Assembly (NCBI GenBank): GCA_013397845.1
Contig: VZTG01007222.1
Location: forward strand, 34,859 to 98,858
DNA from: Melanocharis versteri
Taxonomy: Eukaryota > Chordata > Aves > Passeriformes > Melanocharitidae
Length of the DNA stretch: 64,000 nucleotides
Direction: 5' to 3'
The notes beneath the pieces were generated by a model. It saw only the letters and a program-made list of their open reading frames with translations. It had not been told where the DNA came from and made no database searches. Made by a program: the position numbers and the translations under genes. This document shows, piece after piece, positions 1-12,989 of the stretch. Position 1 is the first letter of the stretch. The number at the start of each line of letters is the position of its first letter.

Positions 1-646
1 GCAAAGATCACGGTGCAATACCTTGATGGAAGATAGACAGTGGACAGGCATTCAGATTTACTGAGTTTTCATGCTGGCAGTGGTTAAGGACTGAAACACC
101 CCTTTCAGATAAAGATAACAAAATGTTGATAAGGTTATATAAGTTAAGTTTATGTATGGTAAGCAAAAAAAAAAAATGTTAAGAGTGTTTTATAGCATGA
201 GAAAAATGAATGCTATGTTCCAAAAATAATTTCTTGTCCAGTGTTACTGTATCTGCTATAAAACTAGTTTTAAATTGGTTCTTTGCTCAGCTCCTTTCTC
301 TTCAGCTGGGCAGGCACTTTCTCTTACTGTAAGCCTGTGATGGAAAATAGCACTGGACAATCATAGAGGTGCAAAATTTTACCAGAATTCTGCTGATGGC
401 ATCACATTTGGTGTTAATTAGAGGATTCTTGAGAGAGAATGAGGTCTGCTATCAGTAGCCCACAAGTATCTGTTCATCCAACACCTGTGTAAAGACTGCA
501 TGAACTCTTTGGATTTAACAAATCTAAAGTAACCATGTATTAAACCTGAGATTTTCTGTAGTAGGAACTTATTTTCACATTTAGTTTGTTACTTTTTTTT
601 TAAGGGGTTAAATTTTCATACCCTTATGTTTGATTCCTACCTGTAG
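1..646 (+). other. RO60: RO60 intron, 3' part
   Basis: AT-rich intronic DNA upstream of the first exon in the window. It ends in a T-rich tract and tag acceptor. No exon, repeat family or RNA gene recognised. Confidence 0.8.
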
Positions 647-784
647 GGTAGAATACATCCCTTCCATATTTTGGTTGCATTAGAAACCTATAAAGCTGGA
701 CATGGAAACAGAGGGAAGCTTTTGTGGCGTCCTGATGAAGACATTTTAGAAGCTTTGGATGCCTCATTTTACAAAGCTTTCAAG
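647..784 (+). CDS. RO60: RO60 exon, end of TROVE ring and start of vWFA-like domain
   Basis: The acceptor tag ends at 646 and the donor gtaata follows 784. It encodes about 46 residues, including RIHPFHIL, ALETYKAGHG and LLWRPDEDILEALD. The reading frame stays open into the intron for a while, which is chance. Confidence 0.93.
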
Positions 785-3575
785 GTAATAATAGCTCTCC
801 AATTTGTTAAGCTTTTTACGAGTTCTGTGTTTTCTGAAAGCATATCAAGAACAGTTCCTGGGGTGGGTAACAATTCTGAAACTTTGGCAACAGCACTGTC
901 CTGATGTTACCCAGAAAGAGTAAAAAATGCCCACTTTAGGATTGAAAGCAGAAGAAGAAATTAATATATAAATTATGCGTACCTGTTATATTTTTGTCTT
1001 TTATTCTTTCAGACAGTTGAACCAACAGGAAAACGCTTTGTAATTGCAGTTGATGTCAGTGCATCAATGACACAGAAGGTTTTGGGCAGTGTGCTCAATG
1101 CCAGCACAGTTGCAGCAGTAATGTGTATGGTGAGGCTTTAAATTTATTTTATTTATAACTGTTTTCAGCTTGCATTCCTTTTTTGATACAAAGGTGCTCT
1201 AAAGCTGGTTAGAAATCCAGAGGAAACTTACATATAATGTTTTTTGGGTACTGAAGGTGTGACCTTGTGCCTCATTGCTGAAAGCTACTGGCAACCATAT
1301 TCAGAAACATCAGTTTGAAGAAGTTGGTTTTTGTTGTAAGTCAAAGTGGTCAGGGCAGCTTTTTCACTTATCTTAGCCATAATAAAATGGCTTACTGTAA
1401 GTAAAAAATGATAGCTTTATCTTACACATTATAATTTTTTCAGAAGCATTCATAGAATAATACAGATTAGACTAAGAAATATTGGGATAATTCTTATGTC
1501 TGTATGAGTTATTGATGTGGCCTTTAGTCACAATCACTTTCCCCTCAGTTTAGTATTCTAAAGCTTCTTGTGTTGTATTCTTGTATTGCAGAGGAGTTGA
1601 ACTTTTGTTGGCCCTTAAAAATGGTCAAGGTTTTATGTCAGAGGGGAGGGAAGAAAAATGGAAGTCTCTTTAATTACAGTAATTAGAGCAGTTGTTCAGC
1701 TCTTTTTGCAGTGTTTATTTTCAGTAATATTACAGAATATTTAAAGTGTAGAGTGAACCATTAATGTTTATGAGGAGCCACGGTGACTTAAATACAAAAG
1801 CATGTGTAATGCTGTGTGTTTGGTAGGGAATAGCTCAGTTCAGACATTAAAAATTCAGAGTAATATGACTGAATTGTTTTTGTCTCACTCTTTCTCAGGT
1901 TGTAGCACGGACTGAGAAGGATTCCCAAATTGTTGCCTTTTCACACGAAATGGTCCCTTGTCCAGTGACGGCTGACATGACCTTACCTCAAGTTTTAGTG
2001 AAAATGTATGAAGTATGTAAAAAAAAAAGTCTCAACAGTTACACTGTATTTTCTTTGTAATCAGTTCTACTACCTTGTTTAATCTGTATCTCTAGTAAAA
2101 GATTGGATTTTTTTGGTGCATTTTATTTAGAGAAAGCCCAGCAAATGTCGTTATTTCATTTGCTGGATATTAAACATTGCAATTTAGAATAGCAGTGCTA
2201 GGTCACAATGAAAAGAATATTAAAAAAAATTCAAACAAAAAACCCTGGACAAACTAAGATGAAATGACCAAGTTTAGCAAAAAAGCCTCTTTGTGTAGTA
2301 ACACATGGTAAAACATGAAGCTTACATCAAAAGTGATTTTTCCATGGTTTGTTAATTTCTGTATTAATATGTTCCCTGTATATTTATTTTTTTCTCTTTA
2401 AGATTCCAGTGGGTACCACTGATTGCTCCCTTCCAATGATATGGACTCAAAAAACTCAGACAGCTGCTGATGTCTTCATTGTATTTACTGATAACGAGAC
2501 CTTTGCTGGGAATACTCCTCCTGCAATGGCCCTTAGAGAATACAGAGAGGTAAATAAGCTTCTGACTGTTTATGGTTAATAAATACTGTACAAAGTAAGT
2601 ACCAGCTCTAAAAATCTTTTAGAGATTGGACTGGTTGTGGCTTTCTTCAGTAAATAATTATATATTGTTAAAAACTTGTCAATTCTGCAGTTAGGCAGAA
2701 TTAGTGCACATATTGCACTAATTGTGCATATTTAAAACCACAGAATTGCTTTTGTAATTAGTCTGCTCTGCTCAGTGTGCTGCAATGTCCATGAGATTTT
2801 GTTACTCAGGGACTGTATGAATTTCTACATCCTATATATAATAGATGGAATAAGTTTTTATAGTTGTGACAGAATGAAGTTTGACTCTCAGAGCTTCGAT
2901 GTCTGCAGTAGATGTCAAAAAGTTTCAGTGAAGTAATGAACACAAGTGTCAAGAGGATGAGGTGACAGTATCTTGTGAAGAAAGCCCACTGTTTTAAAGG
3001 GACTGCTCTAAGCCATACAGCTTCATAATTTTACAGTAGAACAAAGAAAAACACATTCTCCAAGCACATTGCTATTGGAAACCCTTATTTATTCAGCAAA
3101 CAATCCTTTATGCTTTAAAGAAACTACTTTTTAAACTACAAAATATATGTTTGTCAGGCATGGGTGTATGGACTTCAATTATTACATAGTTTCTAGCCAA
3201 AGTCTTTAATTTGGTTTCCTTAGTTGAGGTTAGCTGCTGTTCCAGTGTTGACAGGCATCCTGCAGTTCTGATTCTGTCATTCCTCGTTTCTGTCAGTATA
3301 GCTCTTGAGACAGTGGTTTATGCAAGCGAGATTTGGCCCTCTGGCATATTTAATTTTCTGCATATGTACACATGTTTTACTCTATATGTGTTTTCTGATA
3401 TTTTTTGCTCTCCTTCCTCTAGAAAATGGGTATTCCTGCTAAGCTGATTGTTTGTGGAATGACCTCCCATGGTTTTACGATTGCAGACCCAGATGACAGA
3501 GGCATGTTGGATATCTGCGGCTTTGATACTGGAGCTTTGGATGTCATTCGAAACTTCACTTTGGATTTGATTTAA
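647..3575 (+). CDS. RO60: RO60 (TROVE2), 60 kDa SS-A/Ro ribonucleoprotein, last five coding exons (5' part outside the window)
   Basis: RO60 is a ring-shaped RNA-binding protein that holds Y RNAs and misfolded 5S rRNA or other small RNAs. Human RO60 is 538 residues: a HEAT-like TROVE ring followed by a von Willebrand factor A-like domain. Five exons (647-784, 1013-1129, 1899-2012, 2403-2549, 3423-3575) join in phase 0 and give about 222 residues, corresponding to roughly human 317-538. Seen directly: IHPFHIL-ALETYKAGHG at the end of the TROVE ring, the MIDAS motif DVSAS in the second exon, TDCSLP and FTDNETF supplying further metal-site residues, and the C-terminus DVIRNFTLDLI before TAA. All junctions are GT-AG. 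The upstream exons lie before base 1. Identity is near certain; only the exact acceptor of the first exon (647) is uncertain, because a second AG lies at 650-651. Confidence 0.97.
1013..1129 (+). CDS. RO60: RO60 exon with the MIDAS motif
   Basis: It has a polypyrimidine tract and cag acceptor, and the donor gtgagg follows 1129. It encodes 39 residues beginning TVEPTGKRF and containing DVSASM, the D-x-S-x-S metal-ion-dependent adhesion site of the vWFA-like fold. Phase 0 at both ends. Confidence 0.95.
1899..2012 (+). CDS. RO60: RO60 exon
   Basis: The acceptor is tttctcag and the donor is gtatgt. It encodes 38 residues: VVARTEKDSQIVAFS, then EMVPCPVTADMTLPQVL, ending KMYE. The last residues differ from the human protein as I recall it, while the rest is highly conserved. 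Confidence 0.94.
2403..2549 (+). CDS. RO60: RO60 exon
   Basis: The acceptor is ctctttaag and the donor is gtaaat. It encodes 49 residues, including TDCSLPMIW and DVFIVFTDNETFAGN. The T and D residues complete the MIDAS site. Phase 0. Confidence 0.95.
3423..3575 (+). CDS. RO60: RO60 terminal coding exon
   Basis: The acceptor is cttcctctag. It encodes 50 residues, including KLIVCGMTSHGFTIADPDD and GFDTGALDVIRNF, then TAA at 3573-3575. Length and ending agree with the human C-terminus. Confidence 0.96.
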   Translation, partial: KMGIPAKLIVCGMTSHGFTIADPDDRGMLDICGFDTGALDVIRNFTLDLI

Positions 3576-4040
3576 GTTTTTTAGGCATTTGCTCTTCCCA
3601 GTGGGTCCATTGCTGGCAACAGACTTCACCCTGGGAACTCCCAGCCAAATACACTTTATTAGCTTATGGCATATTGTATACATATCAGAATGTTACAGGA
3701 GGTGGTGGCACTTAAAGCATCTCTGACTAGAGCTTCTCACTAAGGTGTTTGTAAGGTTGAACAGAACTTCAGTCTCATGCAAATCTAACAGATTCAGAGA
3801 AACTCAGCACTTGCATCTCTGGTGTCTAACTAACTGTCAGTAGCCAGTGATCCCCCTGCCATTGGAGGTGGCAGCCACATGTCTCCGCTGTCACCCTGGG
3901 ACTTGGCGCTGTGCAGCAACACACTGTGCATTTGGACACTCCTGGTAATGGCTGGCAGTGCAGTCACATCACCCTTCAGAGTCCTGCAGCACAGCTGGCA
4001 GGCCTGCTCCATGCCCCTTCAGAAAGGCATCTCTGCTCCT
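3576..4040 (+). other. RO60: RO60 proximal 3' UTR
   Basis: Sequence directly after the TAA. No canonical AATAAA lies in the first 3 kb. The first match is at 6789-6794, beyond the inserted CR1, with others near 11466 and at 12350 and 12990, so the UTR either extends far or uses a variant signal. Confidence 0.6.
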
Positions 4041-4900
4041 CAACCACCTTCCTTGTATCCAGCACGCTCATTTTCCCAAGGCAGTTGGTTTCTTCCTATA
4101 CATGCACTCAAAACACTAGTTGGACTTAATTCCGTGACCAGCCTGGGATCTGTGTGAGCTGGAGCTCCGAAGAGCATCATCCCTCGTGTGATATCCACAG
4201 TAACTGTGCTCTGAGTCCTGCGGGCCAGCAGCAGCCAGTCTGGATATGTCCCAGAGGGTAAACAGGACCCTCTGTTATGATGGGATGATGGCAGGACCAC
4301 AGTGTACTTTACAAACACTTCGTCCCTGAGCTTCACCAAAGTTTTCCTGGCTAGCCTGGCCTGCACCACATGAATCACCTCATCCCTGTTGTCTTCAAGC
4401 TCCACAGCATCCACTGCCTTGAGGAGAAGGGTGGTTTTTCCTGGGCCCGAGGAAGACACTACCACAGCAAACACTTTGTGTCAGCATGCCAGAGCCTGCT
4501 CTTGCTCTCCACCAGTGCAGGAGTCAGCCCAGAAACCAGCTTGGCCACATCCAGCTCCTCAGCAAGGTGAGTGAAGAGGGCCACAATGTTGTCCAACTCC
4601 TCGCGGACTTCGAAGTTCTTGTGCTGCAGGTACCCCTGCTGCAGCAGCAGGCCCAGCACCTGCTGAGGACATGCTGCCTTCATCAGCCACAGGAGCAGGT
4701 ATTGTACTGCAGAATGGCCAGCTTCTAGTCCCCCAGGACTTCAGCAGCAGCAGAGACCAGCAGTGCCAGGAAGCAGATGGATCACTTCCAGAGCCCTGAG
4801 CACCACCTTGGAGTTGTCGAGGAGGATGTAGAGGAAGCTGAGGAGCCCCAGAGGCCAGACTTCGGCCTTTTAGGGTTGAGAGAGTCCTTTGTAAACAATC
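4040..4900 (-). pseudogene. decayed HEAT/TOG-like retropseudogene fragment
   Basis: Reading the minus strand from about 4900 down to 4040 gives protein-like sequence broken by several stops and frame changes. One stretch (about 4683-4459) reads QQVLGLLLQQGYLQHKNFEV then VALFTHLAEELDVAKLV; the following frame (4474-4040) has EVIHVVQARLA and TLVKLRDE. Upstream, in another frame, is LLSFLYILLDNSKVVLRALE. Alternating Leu-rich helices of about 30-40 residues look like HEAT or TOG armadillo-type repeats such as those of the Maestro or TOGARAM families, but I cannot name the parent. Lack of introns and multiple stops argue for a retrocopy. It sits antisense downstream of RO60 and abuts the CR1 at about 4905, which may have mobilised it. 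Confidence 0.5.
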
Positions 4901-4904
4901 CAGA

Positions 4905-6577
4905 ATGAAAAAGGGTCCAGGAAGTCTGGACATTCTTCAAGGATCTTAAACATGCCGGAACAGGCTGTCCCCATGTGCTGAAAGATGAGCCAGTGGGGAA
5001 GAAGACCAGCATGGTTGAACAGGGAACTCAGGGAAACAGGACCTTTGGAAGAAGGGGCAGGATGCTCTTGAGGACTACAAGGATGTTGTTAGTTTGTGCA
5101 GGAAGATTAGAAAGCAAAACCCCTACTAGAAATTAATTTGGCCACTGCCGTAATAGATAACAAAAAGTGTTTTTACAAATACATCAGCAACAAAAGGAGG
5201 GCCAAGGAGAGAATCTCCATCCTTTATTGCATGTGAGGGGAAGCATTGCCACAAAGGATGAGAAAAAGGCTGAGGTACTTGATGCCTTCTTTGCCTAAGT
5301 CTTTAATAGTCAGACCAGTTGTCCTTGGAAAGACAGACAAGGAACAAAATGAAGTCTCTGTAATTCCAGAGGAGACAGTGACCTACTGCTCCACTTAAAC
5401 GTTCGTAGGTCTGTGGGGTCAGATGGAATCCACCCAAGCTGCTCTCCACCATTTATCCTCAATCCTGGCTAACCAGGGGGGGTCTCAAGATGACTGGAGG
5501 TTGGCTAGTGTGGTGCCTATTGAGCAGAAGGGCCAGAAGGAGGATCCAGAAAACCACAGGCCTGCCAGCCTGACCTCGGTGCCAGGGAAGGTTATGGAGC
5601 AGATCATCTTGTTCACACAGCACACACAGGACAGCCAGGGATCAGGCCCAGCCAGCATGGCTTTATGAAAGACAGGTTTTGCCTGACCAACCTGATCTTC
5701 TACTATGAATGGTGACCTCCCTAGCGGATGAGAGAAAGGCTGTGGATGTGGTCTACCTGGATTTCAGCAAAGCCTTGGACACTGTTTTTCACAGCATTCT
5801 GGAGGAGCTAGGAGCCCGTGGCTTGGATATGTGCACTGTTTGCTGGCTAAAAAACTGGCTGGATGGCTGGGCCCAGAGAGTGGTGGCGACTGAGTCACAT
5901 CCTGCTGCTGGCTGGTCACCAGTGGTGCTTCCCAGAGCTCACTGTTGGGGCCAGTCCTGTTCAGTATCTTTATGTCTGATCTGGACGAGGGGATCGAGGG
6001 CACCCTCAGTCAGTTTGCAGATGACACCAGGTTGAGCCGAAGAGTTGGTCTGCTTGGGGGCAGGAAGGCTCTGCAGAGGGATATGGACAGGCCGGATCCA
6101 TGGACTGAGGCCAGTTGTATGGGGTTCAATGAGGCCAAGTGCTCGGTCCTGCCTTTGCGTCACAACAATCCCATGTAATGCTCCAGGCTGGGGCAGAGTG
6201 GCTGGAAAGCTGCCCAGTGGAAAAGGACTTGGGGGTGCTGTTCAAGAATGGGGGGGTTAGAGCCAGTTGTGCCCAGATGGGCAAGAAGGCCAAGGGCATC
6301 CTGGCTTGGATCAGAAAGAGTGGCAGCAGGACCAGGGAAGGGATTTTTCCTTTTTACTTGGCACTGGTGAGACTGAACCTCAAATCCTGTTTGCAGCCAA
6401 GCATTAGAAAAGGCTCCCCAGGGAAGTGGTGGAATCATCATCCCTGGAAGTGTTCCAAAACCACGTGAATGTGGTGCTTAGGGACATGGCTCAGTGGTGG
6501 ACCTGGCAGTGGGTGGGTTGATGGTTGGGCTCGATCTTAAGAGCTCTTTTCCAACCCTCATGATTTTGTGATTCTTT
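4905..6577 (+). mobile_element. CR1 LINE, 5'-truncated, with decayed reverse transcriptase ORF
   Basis: CR1 non-LTR retrotransposon in the same orientation as RO60. Conserved landmarks in order: WKKGQDALEDYKDVV near 5050, KVMEQIIL near 5590, the YLDFSKALDTVF reverse transcriptase motif near 5750, FADDT near 6015, ILAWIRKS near 6297, and the 3' end with TGGGCTCGATCTTAAG and the terminal TGATTTTGTGATTCTTTA near 6560. Coding is split over several frames with stops, and there is an apparent deletion near 6395, so it is inactive. The left edge is approximate. Confidence 0.9.
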
Positions 6578-9500
6578 ATTACCTTTTTGTGAAGGGTAAA
6601 CAAGAAAGCAGATGAGGAATATATTTTTTTTTATTTTTCCTGTTGCACACAATGTAAAATAACAGTGACAAGTTTGCTAAAAGTGGTTACAGGGTTACAT
6701 AGTATATAATTTAATTTCATTTATAGTAGATTATAAATACAGAGAGATTTTTAATTTCCCCCATTGCTGTGGAATGCTTATTTGCAAGAATAAATCCATT
6801 AATTACTTTTAGAATGGGGCTGGAAACAAATGGGCTTAGTATTTTTAATAATGGTAGTTTAACAGCAACTTCATTGAGAGGGACTTTTCTTTGGGCTGTT
6901 TAAAATCTTTGTATTTTAAGTGTTACTAATGTTCAATGGTTTCCATGGTTACAGTTAAACTCTACAAAAGAAGTTTTTTTCTGGTGTGTATTGAGACCAT
7001 GTGACTGTGATACAGTGTAAAAGTTACCCAGGGACATTTTATACTGATAAAACTGAAAGTGCAAGAGCTCATGCTAATCTTTTTTTCTCTGGATTATCAT
7101 CTGGGTTTTCAGGAGGAAATATGTCTTTAGATAAATTGAAGGGCAGTTTCTGCACAATGCAATTTCAGAAGCACTAGTTTAGAATTAAAATGCTTTACAG
7201 GAAGTTCTAAAAACTGTTTTTAGTAGAAAAAGACCTTGGAAATGACTGGGATGTCACGTTTAGTCCTTGTCACAACTTCGAAAAGCATCAGCACACTATC
7301 AGTGAGCAAGATCAACAAGTACAGGTGTCTTGGCCTGCTCACCAAAGCTGAGTGGGAACAACCAGAAACAAAAAGCTACATTTTTTTTTTCAAAAGAATG
7401 TATTCAATGACTCAGAAACAATCTTCCTAACAGGAGAGTATTTCATTTTTTAAAATCTTTTTGTAGATTAGTGTTACTTCTGATTTTGTAAACTAATTCA
7501 AGCTAACATATTTCAAAACTACCTCCAGTTTATAGTGACCAATTCTTAAAAACTTTTATGAACTGTACAGTTTCCTCCATGTTCACAAAATCGTGTTTAG
7601 GAAGTGATTCAAACTGGATTCTTTATTTTTAATTCTTTTATTTTTAGTCTGATAGTAAGAGTGTGACAAGGAGAAAGCCAGTGAGTATTCTGCCACTTTG
7701 GAACAGAAATTGATAGCAATTTATGTGTATATGTATTTAATTCTGTGTTTTCTGTATGTGTGTATAGGGGGAAGTTAAAAGATCTCTTTAGTAGGTCGGT
7801 CTTAGAAGATTAGAAAGGTTTTTTAGTGATGCTTTTGCGACTTCCTCTAAAACATATGTCAGCCTCTTTAATGCTAATACTGACTGTTTTAAACAGTGAA
7901 TTTTATGTTAATTTGAAAATAATTATGATTTATAAAAATATCATGTTTACCCATAGTGGTAAATGACACGTAAGACCGTATTTTTCTGCCTAAAACCCAA
8001 GCTTTTAAATGTAAAATTGAAGTTCCTACTATACTTTTGGTACTTGTAACACTTTTCATTATGCCTCATTCCCATTAATTATAAATTCAAAGCTTGCATT
8101 CTGTAGCAGGGATATCTCTTTTGGTGCTAAAATAGGATGTTACATGTTACTGAAGGTATTCTGCTACTTACTTACACTCTCCCTTAATGCATAATCAATC
8201 CAGTGAGGGAAGCCTTTCCTTACATAAAGCAGGGCTTAAAGAACTGCTGGGTAGAGCATTGCCTTTCAGCCAACATGAATGTAGTCACTCCTGAATTATC
8301 ATTGCTCTCACAGAACAGCTCTGACAGAATGCTTGGAGGACACAGGGCTGCCACCGGCTCCTCAGGTGACTTCTAGAACAAACCAAGTGTTCCTACAAAA
8401 GCTGAGACATAGCACTTTTGGGTCTGGAAAAAGAAAACCAATCATCTCTCGTGAAAAATTGTGTATCATTTTTAGTGTCTAAACAAAACACCGTGAATAT
8501 GGGGAGTAAATTCATTTGCTCAACACATGTTAATAATTATTTCAAGTAAATGCACTGATGTTTTGGAATTGGGTTTGGTAGTAATGCATTTTAAATGACA
8601 CAATAGTCAAACATCTGATTAGGTGTTTCCTTCTAAGCTAGAAATGTCAAAAATAACTGATAGATGACTATCTTTTGCAAATACTTTTTCTTATTTGGGG
8701 TAGTATTTGTGAAGTAATAGGAAATATTTTGGACTAAATATAAAATGAAAACTTAAAACAGGTGTTTCAAGTAACTTTCAAGTAAATCGATTGCAAATAA
8801 AAATTAGAGTAGTTACTAACAGATTGAATGAATGGTTATAGTGGTGTTGCATCTTTGGAAGTAGTCCAGTTTAAAATGCAGTTCCTTGCACTAGAGTGTG
8901 GAAGTAAAGATGAACTTTTCAGTAGGACTGATAGAAATTGTAGATCCCTGTATCCGTTGACAGTGGATAGCTGCGACCAGTGTTAAAAGGTAGTCAGCCC
9001 TTCTGGGGTACAGAATATGCTCCTAAACATTTAGAGTATCTCTGGACTAAAAACCTTGTCAATGGTTTATGTGATGTAAAACCAGCACTGATGAGACCAT
9101 CTGCTCCTCCTTCGAGATTTGCACAGAGAGGGGAAACTGAAGTAAATGCTGACAGCTGAAATTTTATAGTATGTGGACCTTTGCTTCTGGGAGTTTCTTT
9201 CTGGTTTTGCCATTCTCTTCCAGTAAGGGGCATAGAAGAATGATGCTGCATGTTCCTTGTCCATAGACTGGATCTTTTTATCTGCCCATACACTGAATTT
9301 TAGGGGACAGCATGACTCATTTGCTGCAATGTGCATTTGTCCTGTTTCTAGTCTTTAGTTATTAAACTGGTAATTTCCAAAACAACATGTAGACATGTAA
9401 GGAGGCAATAATTACTGTAATGCTTCAAAAAGAATAAAAAAAGTGTGCTAAGACAAAGTTGCTAAGCTTAAGCTTTAGTTCAGTGTACAATAAGCAACCT

Positions 9501-11312
9501 GCTGTTTCACCAAAAAGGAGACGTTCAAATTAATAGTGGTCTTTGCACTGGAGGAACACTGACTGGAAAAGCAGAAGAGGGGCTATAATTGTGCACTGCA
9601 GTTCATCAGTAGACATTGAGCAGGGACAAGTTTAAAGCTAGTTAATTTTATTTAAAATACTGAATAGAAAAAGGTCTAAATGCAGAGTGCAACTGTAGAC
9701 CAGGCAAATGCAGGTTTCCTGTTACCTAACAGTTAACTGGTTTCAGTTTGATTGCCATTTCACTGTGACCCCCTTGACAATTATGGAGCATTAGACTGTT
9801 GTGTCTAAGGCTGTAATGTTCAGGCACTTTAGCTTTAAGAAAGAAGAAAAGCATGTCGTGGTTGGAAGCACAGCAGAATTGAAACATTCTTCTGTAAGGA
9901 ATGAACATCAGAGGTCAGGTTTCTTCATGGAAGGGACACAATCAACGATATGGAGAGGGCAGGAGGATCTCGAGTTTTTAAAAATAATGCTGTGAGCACA
10001 TCAGCTTAAAACCACTGTTAAACCTGATTGTTAAACATAAGCCTTAAGGGGGCTTATTTTGTTCTTTTACATTGCTGTTTTTAACTGGTGCCCATAAATG
10101 GGTATGGCTTTAAAAGACTATTCAACAAAGTACGTATCCTTGGCTTAAAAACACACCAGCAGATTGGGAAATGTATTTTAATAATGGCTCTGTCTGTAAA
10201 AATGCTATGAAAATATTTGTCTGCTTTGTGAATGCTGCTTAACCCTGTCCCGAGCTCACAGCCACCATAACAGAAGCTTTAGTTTTGGTTCCATTTGTTT
10301 TGTTTCTTCTTCTTTTGCCGTATCCTTTTCTCTGTTAGTGTTGGAGCTTTTTCTCCTTTTCCATGTTGTCACCTCAGGCCTATACTTGAATCTTTTTTCA
10401 CAAGCTCTCATCCATTCCTTTTTTTGTGTTTTTTTGCCTCTGTTCTTCTGTTTTCTTGCTGTCACTGAGTGTGCTCGCTTAGCTCCCTGCACCAGAACTG
10501 ATGGCATAGTATTTAACTTTTTCAATAATTAATATTTTTTCCTGTCCTTTAATTATATAAATTTTGTACAAAACATTTAATTTGCTGTATCTGTCAGATT
10601 TTTGGTAAAACTCTGTAAAAATCAGTGACGAAAGTATACTTTATTTATTACAAAAATCCAACATCTGCCTGTGAATGGCTTTACTTGAAAAAAGTAACCT
10701 CTTACAACTGGCTTTTCAAATTGGATTTTCAAATGTAAAGCTTTTTTCTAGAATTAGTTCATTGATTTTAAATTTTTCATTCTTTTAAACAGTATCAGGC
10801 TGCTGTCATGCAGAATTAGGAAAACATTTAAATTAGTACTCTGGATAAACAGCCAGCTTCTTTGCAGTATTGACTAGAGAAAATCTTCAAAAAATAGGCT
10901 GTAGAAGTAAACCTAAGCAAAGAATCATTTGTCTTGCTTCTGCTTTTAATCCTTTTCTTTAGTTTATATGAAATTCCACCAGTTTCTAGGTTTATTTTGC
11001 TGTCTGCAGTGGTTTGCAGTGCACAGATGTGCTATAAACAGCTGTTCTAATTACTTTCTTGCTGGAATGGTAGAGATTTCATCTTACCGTGACACAGTGG
11101 AGTGTACAAATGGCTAAGCAAGAGTTCTGGGGAAAAGGTAAACCAGGACAGTGTTTTATGGATGTGCTGCTCTGAGGGAAGTCATAAAAGATTACCTAAT
11201 TTCAGCAGAAAGTATGGTGTCTTTAAATATGTGTGCTTACATATCTGGATTTATGATTTTGATACTGTAAAGTGTGGTTTCTTTAGGTATTTCTGCATTC
11301 TGAATTTAAGTT

Positions 11313-11315
<3 letters not shown>

Positions 11316-11347
<32 letters not shown>
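11316..11347. repeat. (TA)n microsatellite
   Basis: Uninterrupted alternating T and A over about 32 bases, self-complementary and likely length-polymorphic. Confidence 0.95.
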
Positions 11348-11350
<3 letters not shown>

Positions 11351-12989
11351 CATATATATGTGGTATATTGGGAACTTTTACAAATGCTTCCTTAACAAAT
11401 AATGAATATAAATAGCTGTTTTCCTAATGTTACCAGCTTAAGAGTTAAGCACAGCAAGTTACAAATAAAATGTCTTTTCATTCTCCTGTAAAAGTGCAGT
11501 TCTGCTCTTTAAAAATAATTCTGTATTTAAAAAGCAACACATGGGCATATTCACAGCTCCGTGTGCTTCATTAAATAACTCAGTGTTTGTTTCCAGCTTC
11601 TTCAGTTTCTTAGAAGCATGGGATTTAAGCTGGTTGAGCAGGTATCCAGATCTTTTAGTGGATAAATTTTAATATTTAGATCCCAGGACAAGCATATTTT
11701 AAGATAAACAGCTTTGTCCTGGAGACAGTGCTGGACAAAAAAAAAAGGAAATTTTTAATGACTGTTCTTGAGGTTCTTAGTTTTTTTGTTTTTTGTTTTT
11801 TTTTTTTTCCCTGGAGTAGAACCACACTTAAACTGCTATATCATGTTTAATTAACTTAACCATAACATGGCTTTGTGCCATCCAGTAACGAAGGCACTGC
11901 CTTGCTGCTACTTTCTGTGAAATTGTACACAATGAAAGAACTGTTTGGATAGGGAGCCTTAATATGGTTAAAAAGAAACATATTAACCCTTTGGGTGCCT
12001 TAAGCTAGATCCTATTTATTAATGGGGCACTCGCATCTGCGGGCACACAGCTTGTTTTAACAGCTGCAAGAGCATTTGCTTTAAGTGACAATGCCCTGGG
12101 ATTTCCAGAACTTGGAACTCAAAGGGTTATTTTAGACTACTGGTTGAAAAAACAAGCCGCTAAACAGGGAACAAAATGAAAAGGTCTTTGAAAAATTCCT
12201 TTGCACATTATTGTTATTATTTTTACGTGGTGGGTTTATCAGCTTTGGGGACAAAATTATTGTTAAGCTTCTGGTAAAAACATCGCTGGCTGAAGAATTC
12301 TACACAGAGAAAAAGAACACTTGGTATTCTTATATGGCCGTATGTACAAAATAAATGGCTTTATTAAGTGTAAATTCAGAGTGAGATGCACATTTGTGTG
12401 TTTACCTTTATGACTGTCCTAGCACCACACAGTAAACTGCAATAATTAAAATGGAACAAGGTTAGTGTGCTGAATTAGCTGATTACATATTAAAGATGCA
12501 CAATGCAGGCAACTGTATACTAAAGACTTTCTACATATGATGCAGTTTAAACTTAGTTCAAACCAGCATCACAAAAATGAAGCTGTCAAATTTAAATGAT
12601 ACTCTTGCCGTCCTAGTTAGCTGGAATTAAAGACTGATGCTTTTTTCCCTTGAGGGAAAAACGTAGTTTAGGTACATGCAGTGCTGAAAGCAATGGAAAT
12701 AACAGGAGTCTTAATTCACAAAAAATGAGTAAAAAATTCATTGACTAATGTTTTTATTCTAATATGTGCACCTTTAGTTGTGTAATGGTCCCTTTAACTG
12801 AAGAATGGGATATAATTTTCTACTTGCATATGAACTTCTTTGAAATAACCAAGAGTCTTGGCATTGCCCGGTCTGGCTTTGGATGTACATTGTACTGAAA
12901 CGATGGAATTTTAGTAATTTCTTTTAGACATTTAACTGAAAGTTGAAATGGCTAGTAAACTGCATTCTGACTGTAGAATTTAAGTACTA

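Larger units (their letters stand above)
785..3422 (+). other. RO60: RO60 internal introns
   Basis: Four introns (785-1012, 1130-1898, 2013-2402, 2550-3422), all GT-AG. I see no conserved non-coding element, transposon or small RNA in them. The open frames that run from exons into the introns are chance extensions. Confidence 0.85.

Noticed and set aside
5423..6468. CR1 open frames as a functional reverse transcriptase gene
   Set aside because: The reading frame is broken into at least four pieces with stops and a deletion; it is a dead LINE copy and is annotated as such.
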